From Omphiscola glabra (lineage: Eukaryota; Mollusca; Gastropoda; Lymnaeidae), in contig OZ024794.1 in the NCBI GenBank assembly GCA_964017045.1, positions 21,687,316 through 21,751,315 on the forward strand: a stretch of DNA of 64,000 nt, read 5' to 3'. Below the pieces are notes generated by a model. That model worked only from the letters and a program-made list of their open reading frames with translations, had not been told where the DNA came from and searched no databases. Both the position numbers and the translations under genes were made by a program. Below, in pieces: positions 34,208-46,200 of the stretch (positions are counted from its first letter, which is position 1; the number at the start of each line of letters is the position of its first letter).

Positions 34208-37200
34208 CTGAAATTTAACCAACAAATGTTTTTTAAATTGGGCTGAAATTTAACCATCACACATTAATTTGAAATTTTAAAAATGTTTTGAAAATATAGA
34301 AAAAATTAATTCACATTTTTTAAAATAATATAAAACCTCAAAAGATTGTGCGCATAACAGCAGACTTTTTTTTTAAAATTTAAATCGTAATTTAAAACTT
34401 TAAACTTTGGGGTGCTTCATATCATTCCTATAATTAAAGTAGTTTTAAGTTTGCAGGCCTGATTACCGAAAAAATTTACTTTTAACATAAAAATAAAATT
34501 AAATAATGACTTTTGGGCAATGTCAAAAGTCATTAAAAGAATAACTTTTTTAAATTTTTAATTATTTAAGGGAATCATTAACCAGCAAAATGATGTTAAC
34601 TGGAAATAACCTAAATGGACTTTAAAAAAAAATATTTAGAAATATAATTGCCAATGAAATATGCAGGAGTTTAAGATATTCAGTAACTTGTGCCCTATTT
34701 AAACTCTCTTTAGACCCAAATATTTATTATTTTCATTGCATCAACGCTAATATAAAAGATTGAGATGCATTAAAGAAGTGCTTACAATTTTTTCTTTAAT
34801 AAACATAAAAAAACAGGTTAAACTCAATATCATTTCAAGGAACAAAATCCAGTTCAAGATAAATTTCTATATAATTTAAAATTTTTAAGTTAGAAATTAA
34901 TTTAATTCCTGTCATTCCACTAAGATGCAGTGAGTGAGAAAACCTTTTGCCGTTAAGGGATATGAGGCTATAGGCTGTGGTGGAAGCCTATAGCCGGTGA
35001 TTCTAAATATGCAGCCCTGAGAAAGCTGCTCCTAGGCAACCGTTTCGTCCCAGCTATCTCGCAAATTAGTTGCGGGGTGGAAACCCACTGTAGAATCCCT
35101 ATTAGAGGGCGTCCGATGCTTCCCCGGGACGGGTGGGGGGAGATTTTAGGACGTTAATTTACCGTCCCGGCCCCTAGGAGAGTGGACCACGGACGCTTGA
35201 AACACAGCGTCTTCGGTCGACCAGATGTCTCCGGGCGGGGAGGGTCTCCGTCGGCGAACCCGATCGAGCGGTTGCGGGCGGGGACGCTCCACGTCCGGGG
35301 AGGTCTCTGGCGCCCTCCCGCACGGCCTGCCGCCGAGGCGGCTGGCAGGTGTGAGTGGGCGCCGGGGAGGGCATTAGGAGCGTAAGCTCGACGGCCCGCT
35401 GACGCCATTTCCTAATGAGATATTCGAGTAGAAGAGATCCCAGGTTTAAAGAAAAAAGCAGGCCAAGTGTATAAACTATTCTCATTTTCCTAAATTATCA
35501 GAAAATTATACAGATAATCAGAAAATAGGTATCTTTTTAAAATAGTGCAGAGCTAGCAGAAATATGCCCACCCCAATTTTAATTTTGCAGAATTATTTTT
35601 TAAATGTATTTTTAAAGCTGAAATTTATTATTTATGTTTATTGTGCAGTAATATAAGTAAATAATGAAAAACTAATAAATTTTCTTTTAATAATAATACG
35701 TAACTAAAACTAATAAGAAGCATTGTTTAATTCCATAAATTGTGAGAAATGCAAACATTAGGCTTTTTTTCTTTTTAAGAGATTTGTCTTTGCAAAAATC
35801 TGTACCTAAAATGCTTTGTTTCATTTTCAAATTGAACACTATTGGTTTTAAAATACGTATTTAAAAAATTTGTTCCATTTTTAGCAGAACACTTCTTCAA
35901 TATATATTCAGAACCGTCTTACCTTAGGTCGAACTCCCAGAAATCCACTGCAGTTATCTGAGCCACAGGCACAGGCTTTTTTCTCATTTCCAAGACATTC
36001 TAAGTTATAGTTAAAAGTCAGCTCTGATCCTGGAATGAGAAAAATAAATTTTGATTTTTATGTTAATATGCAAAAATTCCCCTGAACATCTTTCAGTTTC
36101 AGAATATTTTTTTTTAAATTAGCCCCCCCCCCCCCCCAAAAGCAATAAAACCCATTGGAACAAACAAACAAAAAACAAAAAAACTAACCTTTTAGGATAT
36201 TGCAAAGAGCAAAAAGCCCAACTCTAATGTCTCCATTAACTGTCCACTTCTGGGTTTCCAGATTAGGGCAACAGCTATGATTCATGAACCGAGAATAGTT
36301 ACCTTTGGGACCAGCATCAATGATTCTATTGAAAAATGTTATATTTTGCAATAAATACATCACTGATATAAAAAAAAATAATTCAGTTATATATTTCTTA
36401 TATTATTTATCTTCAGCCTCAATAAAATACAATAGGTCTAAAAAGATATAGCTAAGAACAAATTTTTAAATGGTAATCAAAAGCATACCTATTTTTATCC
36501 ATAGTGAGCATATAAAAGTTTGTTATGTTATCTTCATGAGCTTGCTCTATTCTTCTTTTGCACTCCTCCTCATCAATTACATCCCCAACATATTCCTGTA
36601 CAAACTGTCCCTGAAATGATTTAGTGACAGAAATTTCTACTAGAGTTCTACTTCTAGCTGGTGCACATTTTCTGTCAAACACCAGTTACAAGTATTTGGG
36701 AATGATATTAGCCAAATATGGGCATCTTCATTCAAACTTTATCAATAGAAGTAAACTTAGTAATTTCCAGCAAAAGCAGCCCAACATTGGGCTGGTCTGA
36801 GGGATAAGACAGTTTTCTCACATAAAATCTGCATGCCAGACAAATCCTCTCATTTTTTTCCCTAAAACGCCACTAGAAGGATCTGTTTCGAGTGCCACAT
36901 GAAATATTACCTTATGTAACATTATGTGGGGAGCATTATAGTACTTTCCATTTAGGATGTTTTATTGTGGTATTGTCATCTGAATATTTTAATTAGCTTG
37001 TACCATGATTTTTAAATGCCAGCATTAATATAGTGTTTGTAATTGTGTACATCATATTTCAGTAAAACAACTGGCCAAAGAATATGAAGAGTATGGTGTA
37101 TATGAAAAATCTAAAAACCTTTTTTATGTCCTCCAAGCATCTTAAACCCCATCCACGAGTCTCACTCTTAAAAGGCTCAAGTTCTGGATACTGACGTTTC

Positions 37201-40200
37201 TGAAATCGCTGATTGTTGCACTTTTCACCAGCTGGACATACTGCAGGGTGACATTCATACATCATCATCCTGTTCAGACAATCAGTGGTGCATGCATCTG
37301 TTTGGTCTGGTTTGCACTCGCATCTGGGTATTTCAGATAATTCTGCTTTGTGAATCTGAACATTTCCAATTGGAACATTGCTCTGTCAAAAAAAAATAAT
37401 GTCAGAAAATATTTAAACGTGATTCAACAATTTTGATGTGCTAGTTTTTCACTAATATTTATTATCTGTTGCACCTGAAATAGCATGCCTTAGTGTTAAT
37501 ATCTTTATTTCTTTTTCAGTCTTAAGTTATAATTTGGTGGTCCAATTTATTTTGTTTTATCTAACCTTGATAAATTTATATGGCGCTGGTTTCTTATCAT
37601 TACGCTCTTGTTCTTGTTCAACCTTCTTAGCTTTTGCAGCTGTCCACAGCTTAAAAGCTTCGGTTGCTTCTTTGACACCCTTCATGTATATTTTGAACAA
37701 TCCTCTTGAAGAACCTTCTTTGCTCCCTTTGTCCCCATCTTGAAACAGAAAAACCCTAAAATGTAAACAAAGAAGATTATATTTAAGATTCAGAAAATGT
37801 TTATTATAATTAAAATTTAAAACATAATTAAATTTTTTAAAAATCTCCTTAATAAAAATGTAAGATATGTATTTAACTAATATAAAAATATTTTCAGCAA
37901 AGAAGTCTTTAAAGCAAGTCTTTCTTTTTTGTTTACTCTGCCAACCAGTAAGAAAAATGATATTATCCACACAAAAATGCCAGATGTGTTTATGTTGTCT
38001 TTTCAGTTAGGTAATTCACAAACTAATGAAGCCAAAACCCAACAAAATAAATATTTGTATTTAAAGAAAGAAAAAGTATTACCTCCCACGATGAATCCAA
38101 TAGTAATCATGGGATCCAAAAAATCTTACAGGGAATTCTCCCACTTGATGAGCTTTCTCTTGAATATTTAATGGAACATGTCTTGGATGACATATTTCTC
38201 CTGGCCACCAACTGATGAGATCGTATAAGTATTAAGAGAAAATATCACGCTACCAAATGTAAAACTAGTATTAATGAATACATTTTAACACTCTGCAGTC
38301 TGTCTAAAGACTAGAGGAATGGTACTAGTATTCTGGGTTTTGTGGGTGGTAAATTAATTATTTTTATTTATTAATTGATTATAAAGTCAATTATTTGTTT
38401 AAAAATAATCTATTATATTTTCATTGGTTAGGTTAGCTTAAAAAATTACTATCAAAAAATAATTATTTAAAACTTATTCTGCATTCAAAACATTGTGGAT
38501 TTCCGAAAACATAAATAATCTTAAGGTCACAAAAAAAATAATTACTAATAAATACTAGTCAAATCATTTTAATTTTGCAAATTATGAAGAAGTTTTATTT
38601 GTTTTCTGAAGAAATGTGCCCGGACGGAGACTCTGATCATGGAATTTATTATGGATATAAATGGATAGCATAATTCTGTCGTAAACAAGTAAGCTTAATT
38701 TATTATTTCCCGATTTTTGAAAATCTTTATATAAAACAAAGCGATATTTGTATAATTTTACTTGTCTCAAGTATATAGTGGTATAAATTTATACATATAT
38801 TTAAAAATAATAGTTGATTTTTATTAAGTTTTAATAAATTTATAATATATAAACAGTGTTATACTTATAGTGCTATGCAAAATAAATAGTGTCTAAATGT
38901 GGCAGACAACTCCCATGTGTAGTTATAATAAATGTAAAGTATTACACCTGAATATTTTTCTTTTAACGTTTATCTGCTACGAATCATCTTCTTAATTTGT
39001 TTATATTTCATAGAAATAATATAATTAATTTTAGTTACCCCTATCACTAGTCACTTATATTAGTAGATATTAAACAAGACAGTGTGACGACAAAATGTAT
39101 ATTAACACTTCAGTGACTCTGATGGCAATGAAAGAGAGAGAGACAAATGATACAGAAAATGAAACCAAAAACCTTAATTCCCAATTCATCCAAAATTTAA
39201 AGCCTCGATTCCACCCTTTTTACTGTGATATCAAGATACAGGTAAGTTTTTCTCTAATCTCTTGTTAGCAAAGACCTCAAAGAATAGTCGCATTATTTTA
39301 AAATAATAGGTTATAACATATTTTCTATGTAGCATAATGGTTTACTGTTACATTAATTTAGTAATATAAAGGGTATTTTTTCTTTACCGTAGCCTACCTG
39401 ACCATTACCATTAGTGAAATCCAGTAAAAGTTCTAATTTATCTATTATTATAACAAAAATGCACATTAGATGTCAGAAGTAACATTTGTTGATGATGCTT
39501 AAAAATAATTTTGGCGTATTGATGTTGGTCAGCCTGTGTCAAATGAGAATTAAGACAAAAATATATATTGGAATTTGCATGGGTACTGGGAAACAAAATC
39601 AAATTCAGCAAGCAGTTACTGATTCATTTTAATTTTAGCTACACTAAGCTCAAGTATTTAGCTACACTAAGCTCAAGTATAAACTGTACATTACAATATT
39701 TTTAAAAACTTGACTCTAATTTTTAACAATTAATATGATAATCAAAATGTATTCAGCTTTCAGTTATACGTTGCTCAAGAAAAATTAAGAATGATCTTCA
39801 ATATTCGAATCTATATGCCCCCCACCCCAACCTTATTTACAAAACATGATTTTTATAAAAATATAATTTGTATTCTACTTTTGTCACAAAATTGCAGGTT
39901 CTTTTTCTTCAAAAAAAAAAAAACAACAAAAACAACAACTCACAACCTTTTATTTTTCATAGAATGTTTGACATGGTATGTGACAGATTTTTAATAAATT
40001 TTAAAACTTTTATAATGAAAAAAGTAATCAAATATTTTATGTATTTTATTTCTAAAAACTAGTAAATAAAATATTTTTAAAATATATGATAGCCCATTCA
40101 AAGCTTTACAAGTTAATATATATAATTAATATGATCAGAGATATTTAAGGTGACCTATTTAATTTACTAATAAAAATCACATTTTAAGATTTTTAACAAA

Positions 40201-43200
40201 TTTATTTTTTAAAAACATCAGACTGCATACAGTTAAAATGTAAAGCGATAGTGAGACTCATAACCATTTGTTGTTTTGTTGCGCCCGTTTTCATGTTTCC
40301 CAGACATTTTTTTTTTGCTTATTTCCTTTTACCTAACCTGATTGTAGTCTCTCTCCCCCTTGTGGTCACTTACCGATAGTTTCCAACTTTAATCCAGACA
40401 ATGTTGCCATACAAGGGTTTTCTTCCAGCAGCACAGTCCATGCAAAACCAAGCATCCTCAGGTGTTTTCTCAACCTTAACACATTCAGCATGAAAGGCAG
40501 CTGGACATGTTTCACAGCATAACAGTGTTCCTCCTTTTTGTTAAAAAATTGAGAATTTACTTAGTTAAAATATGGACAATCTGTAATCATATATTACAGG
40601 GGTGGGCAAGCTTTTTGTGCAGAGGGCCACATTGAAAAATGTAAAGCCACATGTATATTATGTCCAATTTTTACATGTCGATAAACATTTCTCTGTAATA
40701 AAATCGGTAAATTCGCATTTTAGCATTACATGACAAAAGTCAAGGTCTGTTTAAAAAAGTAATAAATTAGAAATAATTTGATCAAAAATGTTAAAACAAT
40801 CAATATGAAATTCTGTAAAATTCAACAAAATAACTTCAATTATTTTGTGTTATTTTTCTAAATAAAAATGCCTTTGAGGGTCGCATAATATCAGTTGCCG
40901 GGCCGCAAACGGTAGTTTGCCCACCCCTGATATATTATCAAAATTAATGCTTTAAAAAGTTTTTATTTTATATTTATTGATACACATTGGAATTCTAGAA
41001 GGAAATGATGTTCAGAGAGTGAAATTAAATAAAAATGATTTACATCAAATTACCTTTACTACAGCTGAAACACCAAGTGATGTTAAGACGAGAATGACAA
41101 CTGAGAGATCGATTAGGCTGAAAATGATCACTGCAAACAATGTAGGTACCAGCAAGATTAGTGCTTCCAGCAGCTACACAGAAATCCCCCACATGGTAAG
41201 CAGTTGGGCATCTTATACATCGATAAAACCGACCTAGAAATAAATTCAAGCAAACTATTAGTCATAAGTGCATGTAAGCATATAATTAAAGAATAGTTAT
41301 CCAGAGATTCCTTCAAAAAGAGGTTAATGAATTACGGCTTTTTATAAAAAATTTAATATAACAAAATTCCAATGAAGACATACGAAATATAAACAAATAT
41401 AAACAAAGAATTTTATTCTCTTTTGCTCATTACTGCGCCAAGAAAGAATAATTAAATAATATTTAAATGTAAATCTTTCATAGATTCAAGTGTCACTATT
41501 GTTCTATATAAATGTCTTCAATTCTATATATTTTTCATACTATAAAGACAGAAATGTGGTCATGATGATGGGAAAATGTGTGTAGCTCAAAATCAGAGAA
41601 AATGTATTTAACTTCCAAAGTACACTATATTGACTTTTAAATCACAAGTGACTGGTGGATTTTAACTATTTGCCTCTCACCTTTTTATAAACCAAAGTTA
41701 TTTTTAACATGCAAATATAATTTCTTGGATAAATTTTTTAACCATATCAATTTTTAAAATAAATTAATATTTTTAATTTTATAAAATTTAGTCCATGCAT
41801 CGTGTTCCAGTTTTGTTCATAACCAGATTTTTTCCCACCATATTGCCAATCCTGTTAAAACTTCACTGACGGCTGTATCACAAAATGATACACAAAAAAG
41901 GCTCAACATTTATCTTCCAGTGATGTTGATTATATTTCAAGTCAAGGAGGAATAAGCCCAATAAAAACAAGAAGAAGACATGACTGCTGATGATTTTGTG
42001 CATTTTCGCCTGATCCAAAGTTTGCTATCAGCAATTAAGCAGCCAACTTGATTTTAAAACTGGACATTCTTGTTGATGAACAAAATGTCTAACATTCATT
42101 GGATTTCTAATCTACAAGCACCGATTGTGTGAACTGTTACTGTATAGTCTATTCACTGGATTATGGAATTCATGGTTTTAATTTAGGCCAATAAACAGGC
42201 CTATTGTTACAGAATGTTTCTAAAAGAAAAACTGAGGAAACTGCTGATAAGCAGGTCCAGTTCATTCCATCTTGACCTGATAAAAAGGACAAGCATGCAA
42301 ATATGCTCCCTGGAGCAACCGTATTACATAGTCAAGAGAAGATAGGACATACTTAGTTATATACCTAAATGTAACAATACTGGCATGTAACAAGATAACT
42401 GTAAAATAATTAATTAAACAGCATAAATGGTTCTGTTATTGTAGGTTGAGCTGAATGCAATTACTGTGCCTAGTTGATTGGACTGGGATAAAATTAGTTG
42501 ATAAAAGATATCAGCTTTGAAATAAATGCAAATAATGAGGACAACAATGTGGCTGAGAGCCTTATTCATTTTCATGAATTATTTAGTGTTAGGCTAATAT
42601 TCTTATGTCCAGAGCTGGTTACACTGGAACTCACAAAATAGTACAATATAGTCTCAGAATAGTATTTTACCATCTCAAAATCATACAATATTGTGTTGTA
42701 ATAGTAAATAAACATTCATTAAAATGTATACAAAAACTATTTGTCTAAATGTCTAATAAAGGTCCCATCTTAAAGTAGACGTTTATATACTTATATATAT
42801 TGCATTATTGCAAATAAAAAGCTGCCCGTCATTTGCCACTTTGACAGAAGATGTGGTGGGGAATCAGAAACTGAGGACGCCCGCCAGTCACCCGAGAAAA
42901 GTGGGGGTGGGTTTTGGGGAGGAGGCTGGGCCCCCTTTCAGAATTTTTTTTATAAATTCAACAAGCAGGGATGCACTTTTGATTATACCTGAAGATAGCT
43001 TTACATCATTCTACACATAATCGTAATGCTTGTGGAATTTGGTTCCCCTCATCTAGCTGTGTTTAAATAAATCCTTTTTATTAAAGTAGTTACTAAATAT
43101 TAAAAATGTTTTTCATAATTTGTTAATTGTTTCAATCTATTTTGTAAATTCTGTCCAAAAATGGGCACTTACATAGAAATCACGCAAATCATCCTAAAAA

Positions 43201-46200
43201 ATGATTTATAAATATTTCAAATGTGCGTTTATGCCAAAAATGAAAACAATCACTAATTAAATGAAAAATGTAAAAATGGATAAACATTGGTGGAAAATAA
43301 GATTTTAATTTAAGTCTTAATACTAATTTTTTTGCTTATACCTATATGTGTTACGTTGACCTTTTGGTAAAAATTTAGCAAACACAATCTTTTGGCAATA
43401 AATCAGAATCATAATTAACTGTGATCTTATAAGTATCATATAATACATCATTAAATTCTGAATCCAATGATATATAACATCTTATTATTGCTATGTTCTT
43501 TATTGGACAACCGGCCCGATAGGTAACTAATGAGAGAGAGAAAATGTCAGAAAACCAAGAATATTTGAGAGTTAAAATCCTCAACAAATCCGTCAAAGAA
43601 ATACAATTATTTCTTTAAATTAATTTTAACAGACTCATACTAACTCTTCTTAAAGGAAAAATTGCCCTCCTGCCTAAGCAAAAAGACAGTAAATATAAAA
43701 ATGAATTTAATGTATTATTCAAGATAAATAAATGAGGTTATTTAATTAATAACCTTTTAATTATAATATCTGAAGCTGACTATCGCTGCCGTTACGAGCT
43801 TCCTTTGTTGGTCTTCACTAATGTTACGATGCAACAAACTACACCAGTACACATATTTACTGCTTCGCAATTTGATAGGCCCTAAGTCATCTAGGTCCTA
43901 GGGTGACAACTGTATACTAAAAGTATGCTTAACTTGCCTGTCACACATGGTCCACAATTAAGAGCAAACAACAGCGTCCAATGAAGATTACAATAACAGT
44001 TCTTTTTTTTTACAGGATCCAATCACAGCAAATGTCAATTCACAATGTTCAGTGAAGATAACAATAGCACTTCTTTATTTACAGTATCCACTCACAACAA
44101 CTGTCAGTTCACGACGTTCAATGACTTTCTCTCTCTTTTCTCCTACTCTTCTTCTCTCGACCCTCGTCTCTTCTCATCTCTAACGATCAAAAAACACACT
44201 GCCTTTTATATCTCTACACACAAACACTCAGCATACACTAAAACTCAACACCCCGAACCTACTTCACGCTCTGACTTACAACTCACAAAAACACTCTCAC
44301 GATTAACAATCCCCCCTTCCAAATATTCACAACAATCTAGTTCACAACAGCTGCATTTTAAAAAATTCACAGATTGCCACCATGGTGTATATCTTCAACT
44401 TAAACATCATAACTATTACTTTATACATTAATTTTAATAAATACTACTTTGATGTGTTTGTTTCATCATCTAAGCTAGCTAGTCTTGTAAACTTTCCAGT
44501 TTGTCCTGAATTAGATGAACTTTGAACTCTAGTAACTTTGTGATAAAAGCAGATAAAAACATACAGATTTCTTTTTTAACCCTTCTGGTACCGACCTACT
44601 TTTTGCTATATATTGCCTCAGTACCGGCTATCATTTTGCTAACTATTCCCTGTGGCCCAGACATTATTTTGAAATGAGCCAAAATTTGATAGGTTTGCAA
44701 ATTATTTTGTAACTTTTTTTGTTTTAAACAATTGATATTAACATGTAGAGAATTATTTGTTCAGAAATGGATCTTCTTCTTTCGCCTTTTCGTCCTCGAG
44801 GAACAGCAGCCGATCTTCATCGACATCTGTGATTAGGACATAGGCCGCCTACAAGAGCCCTCCAGGCATCACGATCCTGAGCCAATCTCTCCAGCCTCCC
44901 CCAAGTGTGGCCAAGTTTCTTGGTATCCGCCTCCACTTCACGGCGCCAAGTGTTCCTAGGCCAGCCTCCCCTCCGTTTTCCCTGAGGGCTCCAATTCAAG
45001 GCTTGTCCAGCCATGCTGGAGGCAGGTTTCCCGAGCGCACGGCCAACCCATCTCCATCCTCTCTGGAGGATCTCTTGTTCTACAGGTTCCTGCCCTGTCC
45101 GCCGCCACAGTTCCCGGTCGCCGACCCCGTCGGGCCAATGAATCCCGAGAATCCCTCCCAAGCAGCCACTGATGAAGGACTGGATTCTCCCCATATTCCC
45201 AGCAGTGACTCCCCATGTCTCTGCACCATACAGTAGAACCGGTTTCACCACCGCGCTGAAGGCTCTGATCCTCAGTTTGGCATCCAGGTGCCCGGAGGCC
45301 CAGACACCCTCCAGCTGCCGGAAGGCCGCCCGCGCCCCCCCCCCCCACCTTGACGTCAGCATCCGTCCCACCCCGCCCGTCCACGATGCCGCCAAGGCAG
45401 ACAAAGCTCTCCACCCCCTCGAGCGCCTCCTCCCCAAGCCCGATGGGCGCCGCACTGGCAGCGGCATCGACCCCGAGGACCCTGCCCCTCCCCCTGCGAA
45501 CACCAAGACCAACACGTGCAGAAGCGTCTGCAATATCTCTGGTCCTCTCCTGCATCTGCCGTTGGGCATGGGAGAGAAGGGCAAGATCGTCAGCAAAATC
45601 GAGGTCATCAAGCTGGTCCCACAAGGTCCATCGAATACCATTCCGCCTCTGCTGTGTGGAAGCTTTCATCACCCAGCCAACGGCCAACAGGAACAGGAAA
45701 GGCGAAAGCAAACATCCCCGCCCCACACCGGCCCCCACCCGGAAAGCATCCGCCACCCGCCGTCCGTGGACCACTCGGCAGGTCACCCCCCCGTAAGAGT
45801 CTCCGATCAAGTCCGTGATTTTCCGCGGGACTCCACAATGTCCCAACAGTCTCCAGAGGGCCTGCCCACCCACACCGTCAAAGGCTCTCCCACAGTCAAC
45901 GAAGCCGATGTAGAGGGTTGAGTTCCATTCCAGGGATTGCTCTAGGATGATGCACAGTGTTGCAATTAGGTCAGTACAGGATCTGTTGGTCCGGAAGCCA
46001 GCCTGTCGGTCCCGCAGCAGGGGGTCAACAGTTTCTTTCATTCTGTTGAGTAGTACACGGTTGAAAACCTTGCCTGGGATGGACAGTAAGGTGATCCCTC
46101 TATAGTTGGAGCAGGAGCTTAAGTCCCCCTTTTTTGGGATTTTAATGAGACATCCCTCCTTCCACTCCGAAGGCACCCGTTCCTCCTCCCAGATCTTCAA

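Noticed and set aside
35154..35485. Ala/Arg/Pro-rich frames in the GC island
   Set aside because: No domain; both strands are open only because the block is GC-rich and poor in stops.
36189..36325. Loss of a SET zinc ligand (PNC changed to PNL)
   Set aside because: The zinc-binding Cys is the one in NHSC, which is kept; this position varies in active SET enzymes.
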